A DNA stretch of 10,073 nt from Nitrospirota bacterium (GCA_016217625.1 JACRHK010000155.1:1-10073), one strand, 5' to 3'; positions 1 through 7,253 are shown, numbered from the stretch's first letter. Notes: generated by a model not told the origin, from the letters alone. Program-made: numbers and translations.

Positions 1-328
1 CATCGAGCGGGCCACGGAGCTGGCCCGGAAGATGGTCTGCGAATGGGGGATGAGCGAGACGCTGGGCCCCCTGACCTTCGGGAAGAAGGAGGAGCAGATC
101 TTTCTGGGACGGGAGATCGCCCAACACCGGGACTACAGCGAGCAGACGGCCGTGGAGATCGATCAGGAGGTCAAGCGGATGGTCATGGAGAACTATGAGC
201 GGGCCAAGACCCTGCTCAAGGACCACTTCAACACGCTGAAGCGCCTGGCCGAGGCCCTCCTGGAACGGGAGAGCCTGGATGCCTCCGAGATCGACGAGAT
301 TCTTCAGGCACAAACCGCCTCCGCCTGA
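1..328 (+). CDS. ftsH: ATP-dependent zinc metalloprotease FtsH, C-terminal end (partial, 5' end outside window)
   Basis: The reading frame is already open at base 2 and gives 108 residues to a TGA at 326-328. It starts [18 protein letters not shown], followed by [18 protein letters not shown] and a helical tail ([21 protein letters not shown]). This is the signature of the peptidase-domain end of FtsH, the membrane-anchored AAA+ zinc protease that degrades misassembled membrane proteins and short-lived regulators. The AAA+ module, the HEXXH motif and the third zinc ligand (just upstream of the IERAT helix) lie outside the window, so catalytic competence cannot be checked. The C-terminus is short, ending soon after the helical bundle. 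The stop is only 6 bases before folP, matching the common ftsH-folP-glmM order of Gram-negative bacteria. The family call is very secure. Confidence 0.96.
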   Translation, partial: IERATELARKMVCEWGMSETLGPLTFGKKEEQIFLGREIAQHRDYSEQTAVEIDQEVKRMVMENYERAKTLLKDHFNTLKRLAEALLERESLDASEIDEILQAQTASA

Positions 329-334
329 TCTCCC

Positions 335-1252
335 ATGACGACGTCCGCGTCCATGGTGGATCCGCACACCCTCCGGTGGGGACGCTACCATCTCCCCCTC
401 GGTGGACGGACGCTCCTCATGGGGGTCGTCAATGTCACTCCTGATTCGTTCTACGACGGCGGCCGCTACCGGGACCCGGAACGGGCCGTGGCCCGCGGTC
501 TCCAACTGACGGCAGAGGGGGCCGACCTCCTGGACATCGGCGGCGAATCGACCCGCCCCGGCGCCGACCCCGTCCCCGCCGAGGAGGAGTTGCGGCGCGT
601 CCTCCCCGTCATCCGATCCCTGAGCCGGCAGATCCCCATCCCGCTCTCCATCGACACGACGAAAGCGGCGGTTGCCGAGGAAGCCCTCGCGGCCGGCGCC
701 GCGTTGATTAACGACATCAGCGGCCTGCGGTTTGATCCGGCCCTGGCGGCCGTCGCCGCGCGCAGGGAGGTCCCCCTGATCCTCATGCACTCCCGGGGCA
801 CGCCCCGGACCATGCAACAGGCTCCCCATTACGACCACTTGCTGGAGGAGATCGCCCGGGAGTTGCGGGAGGCGATGGCAAAGGCGACGGCCTCCGGCGT
901 CCCCGAAGATCGGATCCTGGCGGACCCCGGCCTGGGGTTCGCCAAGACGGCCGACCATAACTTGCAGATCCTACGCGAACTCCCCCGCCTCCAATCCCTG
1001 CTGGGGCGCCCCCTCGTCATCGGCCCTTCGCGGAAGTCGTTCCTGGGCGCCGTGCTCTCTTCAACATCCGCCTTAGGCGGACAGCCAGGTGGCGCGAGCC
1101 CGGCACCGCCGGAGGAACGCCTGGAAGGGACGCTCGCGGCCGTGGCGATTGCCGCCTGGCACGGCGCCCGCATCGTCCGCGTCCATGACGTCGCGCCGGC
1201 CCTCAAGGTCGTCCGCGTCGTCGAGGCCATCAAACAAGGGAGAGTCTCGTGA
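335..1252 (+). CDS. folP: Dihydropteroate synthase
   Basis: This 305-residue protein condenses p-aminobenzoate with 6-hydroxymethyl-7,8-dihydropterin pyrophosphate in cytosolic folate synthesis, and it is the family targeted by sulfonamides. TIM-barrel motifs appear in order: [10 protein letters not shown] at residues 30-39, [61 protein letters not shown] with the catalytic-loop R233-K234, and the closing [10 protein letters not shown] 335 lies six bases after the ftsH stop with no clear Shine-Dalgarno sequence, so translation is probably coupled; ATG 353 is an alternative start. The 3' end overlaps glmM by 4 bp. The loop between SRKSFLG and EERLEGT is about ten residues longer than usual, is rich in Gly, Pro and Ala (about 241-259), and is encoded around a small palindrome. 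Confidence 0.96.
   Translation: MTTSASMVDPHTLRWGRYHLPLGGRTLLMGVVNVTPDSFYDGGRYRDPERAVARGLQLTAEGADLLDIGGESTRPGADPVPAEEELRRVLPVIRSLSRQIPIPLSIDTTKAAVAEEALAAGAALINDISGLRFDPALAAVAARREVPLILMHSRGTPRTMQQAPHYDHLLEEIARELREAMAKATASGVPEDRILADPGLGFAKTADHNLQILRELPRLQSLLGRPLVIGPSRKSFLGAVLSSTSALGGQPGGASPAPPEERLEGTLAAVAIAAWHGARIVRVHDVAPALKVVRVVEAIKQGRVS
1067..1081 (+). repeat. Perfect 6-bp inverted repeat inside an extended loop of folP
   Basis: The arms TCCGCC (1067-1072) and GGCGGA (1076-1081) flank the trinucleotide TTA. They encode part of the Gly/Pro/Ala-rich insertion (S245-G249) in dihydropteroate synthase, between the RK-containing catalytic loop and the conserved ERLEGT helix. A palindrome sitting exactly where the protein is longer than its family resembles a small in-frame palindromic element, but a chance GC-rich hairpin is not excluded. 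Confidence 0.5.
1238..1242 (+). promoter_or_regulatory. Ribosome binding site for glmM
   Basis: GGGAG lies six bases upstream of the GTG at 1249, inside the last codons of folP. It supports the GTG start, which gives the conserved N-terminus [12 protein letters not shown], and a GTGA stop-start overlap with folP. Confidence 0.7.
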
Positions 1253-2610
1253 GGAAGATCTTCGGCACCGACGGCATCCGGGGCGTGGCCAACCAGGAGC
1301 CGATGACCTCGGAGACGGCGCTCCGCATCGGCCGTGCCGCGGCCCACCTATTCCGGAACGGCCCCGGCCGCCACCGCTTCGTCCTCGGCAAAGACACGCG
1401 CCTCTCCGGCTACATGCTGGAGAGCGCCCTGACCTCCGGCATCTGCTCGATGGGCGGCGACGTCCTGCTGGTGGGGCCGCTCCCCACGCCGGGGATCGCC
1501 TTTATCACCCGGAGTCTCCGGGCCGACGCCGGCGTCGTCATCTCGGCCTCCCACAACCCGTTCGAGGACAACGGCATCAAGTTCTTCTCCCGGGACGGGT
1601 TCAAGCTCCCCGACGAGCTGGAGGCCCGGATGGAGGCCCTCGTCTTCTCCGATGAGATCGACACCCATCGCCCCACGGCCGAGCAGGTGGGGAAGGCTTT
1701 CCGGATCGACGACGCCGTGGGCCGGTACATCGAGTGGGTCAAAGGCGCGTTCCCCAAGGGGATGACCCTGGACGGGATGCGGGTGGTCCTCGATTGCGCC
1801 CACGGCGCGACCTACAAGGTCTCCCCCGCCGTCCTCCGGGAGCTGGGTGCGGAGGTGATCGTGCTCCACGATAAGCCCGACGGACAGAACATCAACCTGG
1901 ACTGCGGCCCCCTCCATCCGGAAATGATCCAGGAGGCCGTCCGGACGCATCACGCCCGCCTCGGGATCGCGCACGACGGCGACGGCGACCGGACGATCCT
2001 CTGCGATGAGCGGGGAGAGATGGTGGACGGCGACCGGATCCTCGCCCTCTGCGCCACGGAGCTTGACAAAGAAGGGTTGCTGCGGGAGCGGACCGTCGTC
2101 ACCACGGTCATGAGCAACCTGGGATTGGACCTCTCCCTCCGGCCTTCCGGCATCCGGGTCATCCGGACGTCCGTGGGCGACCGCTACGTGGTGGAAGAGA
2201 TGCTCCGGGGAGGGTACAACCTGGGCGGCGAGCAGTCCGGCCACCTCGTGTTCCTCGACTACAACACCACCGGCGACGGGATCATCACGGCGCTCCAGGT
2301 CCTGGCCATCATGCGCAAGAGAGGACGCCCCCTCTCGGAGCTGGCGGCCTGCATGACGACGCTGCCTCAGGTCCTCCTGAACGTTCCCATCCGCCCCGAT
2401 GTCCGTCGGGGGGACCTCGCGGCGATCCCCGGCGTCCAGGCGACCATCCAGGAGGCCGAGCGGACATTGGGCGAGCGCGGGCGCGTCCTGGTCCGCTACT
2501 CGGGGACGGAGGCGAAGGTCCGCGTCATGGTGGAAGGGGAGGACGCCGGCAAGATCCGCGCCCTGGCCGAGCGGATCGCCGACAGCCTGCGCTCACAGCT
2601 CGGCGGATAG
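1249..2610 (+). CDS. glmM: Phosphoglucosamine mutase
   Basis: This 453-residue cytosolic enzyme interconverts glucosamine-6-phosphate and glucosamine-1-phosphate, the step before UDP-GlcNAc for peptidoglycan and lipopolysaccharide. It has the alpha-D-phosphohexomutase layout: FGTDGIRG at residues 5-12, the phosphoserine loop [16 protein letters not shown] with catalytic Ser101, the metal-binding DGDGDR at 243-248, the sugar-binding GGEQSGH motif, and the C-terminal phosphate-binding [15 protein letters not shown]. Length and motif order match GlmM rather than phosphomannomutase or PgcA. Translation begins at GTG 1249, with a good Shine-Dalgarno sequence and a 4-bp overlap with folP. The cdaA/ybbR genes that accompany glmM in Firmicutes are absent; the ftsH-folP-glmM context is the proteobacterial-style one. 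All key residues are intact. Confidence 0.97.
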   Translation: MRKIFGTDGIRGVANQEPMTSETALRIGRAAAHLFRNGPGRHRFVLGKDTRLSGYMLESALTSGICSMGGDVLLVGPLPTPGIAFITRSLRADAGVVISASHNPFEDNGIKFFSRDGFKLPDELEARMEALVFSDEIDTHRPTAEQVGKAFRIDDAVGRYIEWVKGAFPKGMTLDGMRVVLDCAHGATYKVSPAVLRELGAEVIVLHDKPDGQNINLDCGPLHPEMIQEAVRTHHARLGIAHDGDGDRTILCDERGEMVDGDRILALCATELDKEGLLRERTVVTTVMSNLGLDLSLRPSGIRVIRTSVGDRYVVEEMLRGGYNLGGEQSGHLVFLDYNTTGDGIITALQVLAIMRKRGRPLSELAACMTTLPQVLLNVPIRPDVRRGDLAAIPGVQATIQEAERTLGERGRVLVRYSGTEAKVRVMVEGEDAGKIRALAERIADSLRSQLGG

Positions 2611-2623
2611 GCGGATGGGTATC

Positions 2624-2651
2624 CGACTTCTGACTTCTGACTCCTGACTTC
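2624..2651 (+). repeat. Four-unit 7-bp tandem repeat array (consensus TGACTTC)
   Basis: Four consecutive heptamers fill 2624-2651 in the short gap between the glmM stop and the next start codon. Units 2 and 4 read TGACTTC exactly. Unit 1 begins with C instead of T, and unit 3 has C instead of T at position six. On the minus strand the unit reads GAAGTCA, the style of heptamer that produces shadow peptides such as RSQKSEV in many bacterial genomes. A TGA at 2631-2633 within the array closes the upstream frame of the following gene, so ATG 2658 is its first usable start. Confidence 0.85.
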
Positions 2652-2657
2652 GAACAG

Positions 2658-4220
2658 ATGCCATCCCTCGCACAGCTCTTCAACGAGATCACCCGCGCGC
2701 TGGGCCCTTACGAGCCTTGGGTCAAGCAGATCCTCCTCTTCCTCGCCGTGTTGCTCCTCCTCAGCTACCTGTTCCGTCTGATCCGCGACCGCTTCTCCCT
2801 GGGCAGGGGGCAAGCCGCCGGGCTCACGCGCAAGGAGCGGAGGCGACTCCTCCGCCTGGCCCGCCAGAGCCTCCGCGCGGGCCAGCCCGACCAGGCCGGC
2901 CACTACTTCGAAGCGGCCGGCTCGTTGAAAGAGGCGTTGGACACCTTTCGGCAGGGAAAAGAGTACCACCAGGCCGGGGGAGTGGCCGAGCGGATGGAAG
3001 CCTGGGCAGAAGCGGCCCGCCTCTATGCCCTCGCCGGGGACTTCGACGCGCAGGCCGCCCTGCACCGGCGGCGCAACGAGTGGATCCCGGCGGCCGAAGC
3101 CTATTTCAAGGCGGGACGGAAGGGCCTGGCCGCTGAAGCCTACGACCAGGGGGGCCGCCATGGGGAATCGGGGGACCTGTACCGCGAGCTCCGCTACTTC
3201 GCGAAGGCGTCGGAAGCGTACGAGCGGGGCGGGAACCTCCGCGCCGCAGCCGAGATGGCCGCCCAGGCCTACCTGGAAGAGAAGACGCACGCCGGCCAGG
3301 GCTCCTTCCACCCGCAACGGGAGGGGCGGATCCGCCAAGTCCTGGATCGAGCGGGAGGCCTCTACGAACAGATCGGAGACTTCCAGGAAGCCGCGCGGAT
3401 CTACCTGCTCGGCGAGGACTACGGGAAAGCCGGAGCCGCTTATGAACGCGTCCCCGATCCCCCAAAAGCGGCGGAGGCCTACCTCCAAGCGGGCGACCAC
3501 GAACGGGCGGCCCGGATGCTGAGCGAGGCCGGTGACCGCAGGCAGGCGCGGACCGTTCGCGCGGAACACCTCCTTCGGAGCGGCCGCCTCACCGACGCCG
3601 CCGCCGCCTACGAAGAGGCGGGCGATCCCATCAAGGCCGCCGAGATCTTCGAGGCTGCCGGCCGGCCGCTCCTGGCCGCCCGAGCTTATGCCGCCGCCAA
3701 GGAATACCTGCTGGCGGCCACTTACTTCCAAAGAGGGGGGGACGAAGAGAAGGCCGCGGACGCGCTCCTGAAGGGGGGAGCCCCTTTGGAGGCTGCCCGG
3801 ATCTATGAGCGGCGCGGAGCCCTGGCTCAAGCGGCCGCGGCCTACGCGGAAGGCAGAGCCTATCTCCATGCCGGACGTCTTTATCTCACAGCGAGGATGC
3901 AGGAGCAGGCCATCGAAACCCTCCAGCAGATCGAACCCTCCGCCGACGAGTTCCGGGAGGCCTCAACCCTCCTGGCCGAGATCTTCATCGCCACCGGTCG
4001 CCTCGGCCTCGCCCGCGAGCGGATCCAGCAGGCGCTCCGGGGTGAGCCAGTCCACTCCGGAACGCTGGCCCTCTACTACCAGCTCGCCCTCCTCCAGGAG
4101 CGGGAAGGGAAGCTCCTCCAGGCGATCCAGACGCTGGAACGGATCCAGGCCACCCGTCTCCACTACCGCGACGTCGAAGCGCGCCTTCAACAGCTCCGCA
4201 CCCGCCGGCCTTCGGGATGA
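2658..4220 (+). CDS. Membrane-anchored alpha-helical repeat protein (23 units of 13 residues plus TPR-like tail)
   Basis: The 520 residues fall into three parts. Residues 24-42 form one hydrophobic helix (ILLFLAVLLLLSYLF) followed by a basic stretch (TRKERRRLLRLAR), suggesting a single-pass anchor with the bulk in the cytoplasm. From 74 to 424 the chain is built of 13-residue units, consensus xGxxxxAAxxYxx: ten without a break (74-203), four (239-290) and nine (308-424). Examples are AGDPIKAAEIFEA and GGAPLEAARIYER. The tail (425-520) looks like ordinary 34-residue TPRs. The fold is probably a right-handed solenoid of the TPR/SNAP-like type, a protein-interaction scaffold; no catalytic motif is visible. 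No Shine-Dalgarno sequence precedes ATG 2658. The stop overlaps the comEC start (ATGA), so a link to DNA uptake or the envelope is possible but inferred. The specific function is unknown. Confidence 0.85.
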   Translation: MPSLAQLFNEITRALGPYEPWVKQILLFLAVLLLLSYLFRLIRDRFSLGRGQAAGLTRKERRRLLRLARQSLRAGQPDQAGHYFEAAGSLKEALDTFRQGKEYHQAGGVAERMEAWAEAARLYALAGDFDAQAALHRRRNEWIPAAEAYFKAGRKGLAAEAYDQGGRHGESGDLYRELRYFAKASEAYERGGNLRAAAEMAAQAYLEEKTHAGQGSFHPQREGRIRQVLDRAGGLYEQIGDFQEAARIYLLGEDYGKAGAAYERVPDPPKAAEAYLQAGDHERAARMLSEAGDRRQARTVRAEHLLRSGRLTDAAAAYEEAGDPIKAAEIFEAAGRPLLAARAYAAAKEYLLAATYFQRGGDEEKAADALLKGGAPLEAARIYERRGALAQAAAAYAEGRAYLHAGRLYLTARMQEQAIETLQQIEPSADEFREASTLLAEIFIATGRLGLARERIQQALRGEPVHSGTLALYYQLALLQEREGKLLQAIQTLERIQATRLHYRDVEARLQQLRTRRPSG

Positions 4221-6778
4221 CCCGCGCACCCCTCCTGCCCGCCGTCACCGGTTTTCTCCTCGGCCTGTGGCTGGGAGCCGGCCTGCCTTACTTTCCCCTC
4301 ACATTGATCGCTCTGTTCCTCCTCACGGCAGGCATCGTCCTCCGGCGCTGGCCCCGTCATCGGCTCCTGCTTCTCGGGATTCCTGTAGGCGCCCTCTACT
4401 TCCTCTGGCAGACGCTCCCCGTTGCCGATCATCATCTTTCCCATTTTCTCACGGAAGAAGCGGCCCTGCTCGAAGGGGTCATCGATCGCCCGCCCTCTCA
4501 CCGGCCTGATCGGGTGGTGCTCACGCTCACTGTCCGACGGATCGAGTCCAACGGGTATCTTCAACCCGCCTCCGGCCGCGTCCGGATCACCGTGCAGGCA
4601 CCCGAAGTCAACGCGGGCTACGGCGACGTCGTCCGCCTGGAGGCGAAGCTCCATCCCCCCAGAGGGTTCCGGAACTTCCGGGCGTTTGACTTCGAGGCCT
4701 ATCTCGCGCAGAAAGGGATCGCGGCTGCCGGGAGCGTCCGGGAACACGAGGCGATGGAAGTTCTCGCACAAGAAGGGAACCTGTTCCTTCGCGCCGTCTT
4801 TGCCTGGCGGGAGAGGATCCGGCAAGGGATCGCGGGCTCCCTCTCCGGCCCGCCCGCGGCCCTGCTTCAGGCCCTCGCGGTCGGAGAAGACGGCGCGGTA
4901 ACCGAGGAGATGCGCGAGGCCTTCATGCGGGCGGGCGTCACGCATATCCTCTCCGTCTCCGGCTCCCACCTGGGGCTCCTCTTGATCTTCTGTTTCGCCG
5001 CGGTCCGCTGGGGGATCCGTCTGCTCCCCTCCCGTGTCATCCTCCGCCTGACGCTCCGGGTGAACCCGAATAAGCTGGCCGGACTGCTCGCCATCCCTCC
5101 GGTCGCTTTCTACGCCCTCCTGGCCGGCGGCGAGGTCCCCGCCATCCGCTCCCTCGTCATGATCCTCCTCGTCCTGGCCGCGCTCCTCCTGGACCGGGAG
5201 GAGGATCTTTTGAACTCCCTGGCGCTCGCCGCCCTGTTGATCCTGCTTTGGGACCCGCAGGCGATCTTCGACATCTCGTTTCAGCTCTCGTTCCTCTCCG
5301 TCTTCGCCATCGGCGTCGCCTTCCTCCGGTGGAAACAGCTTCGCGAAGACCCCTTCGCCGAGCGGCCGGAGCAGACCCGATGGGCGCGGCTGCGGGAGAC
5401 GGGGTTTCTCTATCTCTTGATGACCGTCGCGGCGGGCGCAGGCACAGCCCCCCTCGTCGCCTATTACTTCAATCAGTGCTCTCTCATCGGAGTGCTCGCC
5501 AACCTCCTCATCGTCCCCTATGTCGGATTTCTCGTCCTGCCGGTCGGGCTCGCTTCCTCCCTGGGGATCCTCTGGACGGGCGGAACGCTTCCCCTCGCGG
5601 AGATCAACGCGCTCCTCCTCAATGGGTTCTACGGCCTCACCCGCCTCTTTGCGGCGGTCCCCTACGGGAGCTTCACCCTTCCCGCGCCCTCCCCGGCTGT
5701 TCTGGTGTTGTTCTACCTCCTCTTCGCGGCGCTTCTTGCCTGGCAGAAGAAGCAGTCCGCCCGATGGATGGGAACCGCGGCAGACCTGGGTCTCCTCGCC
5801 CTGATCCTCCTCGCGTACCTGCCAACGCGATCATTCACTGTGAGCTTCCTGGATGTGGGACAGGGAGACGGGATGATCTTGGAGCTTCCCAACCGACAAG
5901 TGGCCGTCCTGGACGGCGGCGGGAGTTTCCCTGTCCGTACGGCACCTGCCCGTCCGGTAGGCGGGGGCGGGGAAAATCGCTTCGATCCGGGAAAGATGGC
6001 CATGGCCCCGGCGCTCCGGAACCGGGGCATCCGGCGGATCGACTACCTCGTGCTCTCTCACCCGCACCCCGACCACGCGGGCGGGCTGCGCCATCTCCTG
6101 CGCGAGTTCCCCGTGGGGGAGATCTGGATCAACGGGGACCCCTACCCCGGCCCGGCCTATCAGGAGTTCCTCACCCTGGCAACCGAACGGAAGATTTCCG
6201 TGCGGATCGTCGAATGGCAACGGGAGCCGCTGGAAATTGGCGGCGCCTGGATTCACCTCCTCCATCCCTTCCCCGAGTTTGTGCCGGGGTCGAAGCGGGG
6301 CGCCTTCTCCGACGAGAACAGCCGGTCGTTGGTCCTGAAAGTCACGTACGGCGAGCGGTCGTTCCTCCTCCCCGGCGATGTGGAGGAAGAAGGGGAGGTG
6401 GAACTCACCGCCTTCGGCCCGCTCCTGAAAAGCGACCTCCTCAAGGTGCCCCACCACGGCGGGAGGACCTCCAGCACCTGGACCTTCCTGGAGCGCGTCC
6501 GCCCCGAGGCCGCGGTCGTCCAGGTCGGGGCGCGCAACCGCTTCGGCCACCCGCACACGGAGACGCTGGACCGCTACGCAGCCCTTGGCATTCCCCTGTA
6601 CCGCACCGACCTGGACGGCGAGGTCCGCGTCACGACCGACGGCCGGGATCTCCGGATCGTCACTTTTGCCGGAAGCCGCCTCACCCCGCTCCTCGCCTGG
6701 CCCCTGCAACCCTGGCCGTTGGCCCAAGAACTCGAGAACCTCCGCAAGGCCTGGCACCGCTTCGTCGGGGAGTGGTGA
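4217..6778 (+). CDS. comEC: ComEC/Rec2-family DNA uptake channel with C-terminal metallo-beta-lactamase domain
   Basis: This 853-residue inner-membrane protein carries incoming single-stranded DNA across the membrane during natural transformation. The N-terminus has two or three hydrophobic helices (about 8-65), then a DUF4131-type OB-like segment ending FDFEAYLAQKGI. The polytopic Competence domain (about 210-530) carries the family motif SVSGSHLGLL at 246-255. The C-terminal metallo-beta-lactamase-like domain begins at FLDVGQGDG (D546) and has the metal motif SHPHPDHAGG (H615, H617, D619, H620), D721 in LLPGDVEEEGE, and VPHHGG (H746, H747). All expected metal ligands are therefore present, consistent with the proposed nuclease role that degrades the non-transported strand. 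Full length is normal. The start ATG overlaps the stop of the upstream repeat protein by 4 bp. Other competence genes are not in the window, and ComEC is often kept by species not known to be transformable. Confidence 0.96.
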   Translation: MTRAPLLPAVTGFLLGLWLGAGLPYFPLTLIALFLLTAGIVLRRWPRHRLLLLGIPVGALYFLWQTLPVADHHLSHFLTEEAALLEGVIDRPPSHRPDRVVLTLTVRRIESNGYLQPASGRVRITVQAPEVNAGYGDVVRLEAKLHPPRGFRNFRAFDFEAYLAQKGIAAAGSVREHEAMEVLAQEGNLFLRAVFAWRERIRQGIAGSLSGPPAALLQALAVGEDGAVTEEMREAFMRAGVTHILSVSGSHLGLLLIFCFAAVRWGIRLLPSRVILRLTLRVNPNKLAGLLAIPPVAFYALLAGGEVPAIRSLVMILLVLAALLLDREEDLLNSLALAALLILLWDPQAIFDISFQLSFLSVFAIGVAFLRWKQLREDPFAERPEQTRWARLRETGFLYLLMTVAAGAGTAPLVAYYFNQCSLIGVLANLLIVPYVGFLVLPVGLASSLGILWTGGTLPLAEINALLLNGFYGLTRLFAAVPYGSFTLPAPSPAVLVLFYLLFAALLAWQKKQSARWMGTAADLGLLALILLAYLPTRSFTVSFLDVGQGDGMILELPNRQVAVLDGGGSFPVRTAPARPVGGGGENRFDPGKMAMAPALRNRGIRRIDYLVLSHPHPDHAGGLRHLLREFPVGEIWINGDPYPGPAYQEFLTLATERKISVRIVEWQREPLEIGGAWIHLLHPFPEFVPGSKRGAFSDENSRSLVLKVTYGERSFLLPGDVEEEGEVELTAFGPLLKSDLLKVPHHGGRTSSTWTFLERVRPEAAVVQVGARNRFGHPHTETLDRYAALGIPLYRTDLDGEVRVTTDGRDLRIVTFAGSRLTPLLAWPLQPWPLAQELENLRKAWHRFVGEW

Positions 6779-6781
6779 AGA

Positions 6782-6796
6782 GGCGTTTGGAACGCC
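6782..6796 (+). terminator. Small hairpin just after the comEC stop (possible weak terminator)
   Basis: GGCGTT (6782-6787) and AACGCC (6791-6796) form a perfect 6-bp stem with a TGG loop, three bases after the comEC stop. No T-run follows, so it is not a classic intrinsic terminator. It may be an RNA 3'-end stabiliser or a weak pause site at the end of the long upstream operon. Confidence 0.35.
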
Positions 6797-6819
6797 CTGT
6801 CATCAACCGGCCACGCATG

Positions 6820-6828
6820 TGGTATAAT
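6820..6828 (+). promoter_or_regulatory. Extended -10 promoter for the accessory module
   Basis: TGGTATAAT (TGN followed by a consensus TATAAT at 6823-6828) lies 25 bases upstream of the ATG at 6854. The -35 position at a 17-base spacing reads TCATCA, only three of six matches, as is usual for extended -10 promoters. Such a perfect -10 hexamer stands out in this GC-rich window and marks the start of a separate transcription unit after comEC. Confidence 0.6.
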
Positions 6829-6841
6829 GATCGCGCTAACT

Positions 6842-6850
6842 GAGGAAAGA
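6842..6850 (+). promoter_or_regulatory. Ribosome binding site fixing the start at 6854
   Basis: The purine-rich GAGGAAAGA ends three bases before ATG 6854 and favours that start over the in-frame ATG at 6827. The latter overlaps the -10 hexamer and would lie at or upstream of the transcription start. Confidence 0.6.
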
Positions 6851-6853
6851 ACG

Positions 6854-7120
6854 ATGATCGAGAAGGTGGTCCAAAAGAAGAGCCTGCAAGACCTCTCGGA
6901 AATCAAGGACAACCTGGCTTATTGGCTGTCTAAGACTCCCCAGGAACGCGTCGCCGAGGTGGAACGCCTGAGGAAACAACGGCATGGAAGCTCAGCAAGA
7001 CTTCAGCGAACTGCTCGCGTTATTCAACGCTCACTAAGCAGAAAGGAGCTTATCCTGAACAAACGGGCGTTAGGGAGGAAAAAAGACCTGGCAGATCTCG
7101 AAGCTCTCGGTGAAGAATAA
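6854..7120 (+). CDS. Antitoxin-like small protein fused by deletion to a nucleotidyltransferase C-terminus
   Basis: The 88 residues split in two. Residues 1-60 begin MIEKVVQKKSLQDLSEIK, continue through LAYWLSKTPQERVAEVE, and end HGSSARLQRTARVIQRS. As I recall it, this is a small family normally encoded directly upstream of, and overlapping, a nucleotidyltransferase-like gene and annotated as a toxin-antitoxin partner. Residues 61-88 (SRKELILNKRALGRKKDLAD and a short end) instead match the C-terminal end of that downstream nucleotidyltransferase family. The simplest reading is that a deletion in the neighbour removed the antitoxin's own stop and joined the two frames. The extended -10 promoter and ribosome site look intact, so the chimera may be expressed. 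Any remaining antitoxin activity is speculative, because the partner's catalytic core is gone. The ATG at 6827 would add nine residues absent from the family. Confidence 0.7.
   Translation: MIEKVVQKKSLQDLSEIKDNLAYWLSKTPQERVAEVERLRKQRHGSSARLQRTARVIQRSLSRKELILNKRALGRKKDLADLEALGEE
6984..7120 (+). pseudogene. Remnant of a nucleotidyltransferase (MNT/AbiEii-like) gene with its core deleted
   Basis: In a different frame from the antitoxin-like gene, ATG 6984 opens MEAQQDFSELLALFNAH and stops at TAA 7035-7037. This is the usual start of a family of roughly 150-residue nucleotidyltransferase-like proteins. The C-terminal end of the same family (NKRALGRKKDLADLEALG) follows at once, but in the antitoxin frame, ending at 7120. 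About one hundred codons between them, which would hold the Gly-Ser and Asp-x-Asp active-site motifs, are missing, with the junction near 7034-7040. The product cannot be a working nucleotidyltransferase. The assignment rests on recognising both termini; the size of the lost segment is estimated from family length. Confidence 0.65.
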
Positions 7121-7253
7121 TAGCACCTTTTTACCTGAACACTACATAACAAGTCAAGAAAATGCCGCTGATGGGCTTGGAGATTTAAGCAGAGGATCTT
7201 GGAAGGCGAAAGGAGGATTTGATCCTTCGAGCCCGGTATGCTATCGTAGGAGC
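7121..7253. other. Non-coding gap upstream of the DUF4912 gene
   Basis: This stretch is less GC-rich than the flanking genes and has no protein-like frame. It holds an AAAGGAGG at 7209-7216, a near-perfect Shine-Dalgarno core, with no usable start codon at normal distance: the ATG at 7238 stops after three codons. A small hairpin AGGAT/ATCCT (7214-7218 and 7222-7226) overlaps it. TATGCT at 7237-7242 could be a -10 element for the following gene, but no convincing -35 is present. The upstream extension of the DUF4912 frame to ATG 7110 encodes residues unlike that family. Confidence 0.5.

Noticed and set aside
2624..2651. Possible CRISPR or phage attachment site at the heptamers
   Set aside because: Units are contiguous with a 7-bp period and have no spacers; no integrase or tRNA is nearby.
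2496..3869. Minus-strand open frame of 457 codons antisense to glmM/solenoid gene
   Set aside because: Its residues are Gly/Leu/Arg-rich without domain motifs, and it is the complement of a gene with strong repeat periodicity; long shadow frames are expected in high-GC DNA. It is notable only because the heptamer array gives its RSQKSEV segment.
5248..6843. Plus-strand open frame of 531 codons overlapping comEC
   Set aside because: The composition is Arg/Pro/Gly-rich, typical of an out-of-frame shadow, while the overlapping ComEC frame has intact Competence and metallo-beta-lactamase motifs.
7193..7226. Inverted repeat AGGATC/GATCCT as a terminator or operator
   Set aside because: Six-base arms around a long loop with no T-run are within chance expectation.
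7110..7253. N-terminal extension of the DUF4912 protein from ATG 7110
   Set aside because: The 48 extra residues have no family likeness, overlap the stop of the chimeric ORF and cross the putative Shine-Dalgarno and -10-like region; ATG 7254 fits the SAP-like segment better.
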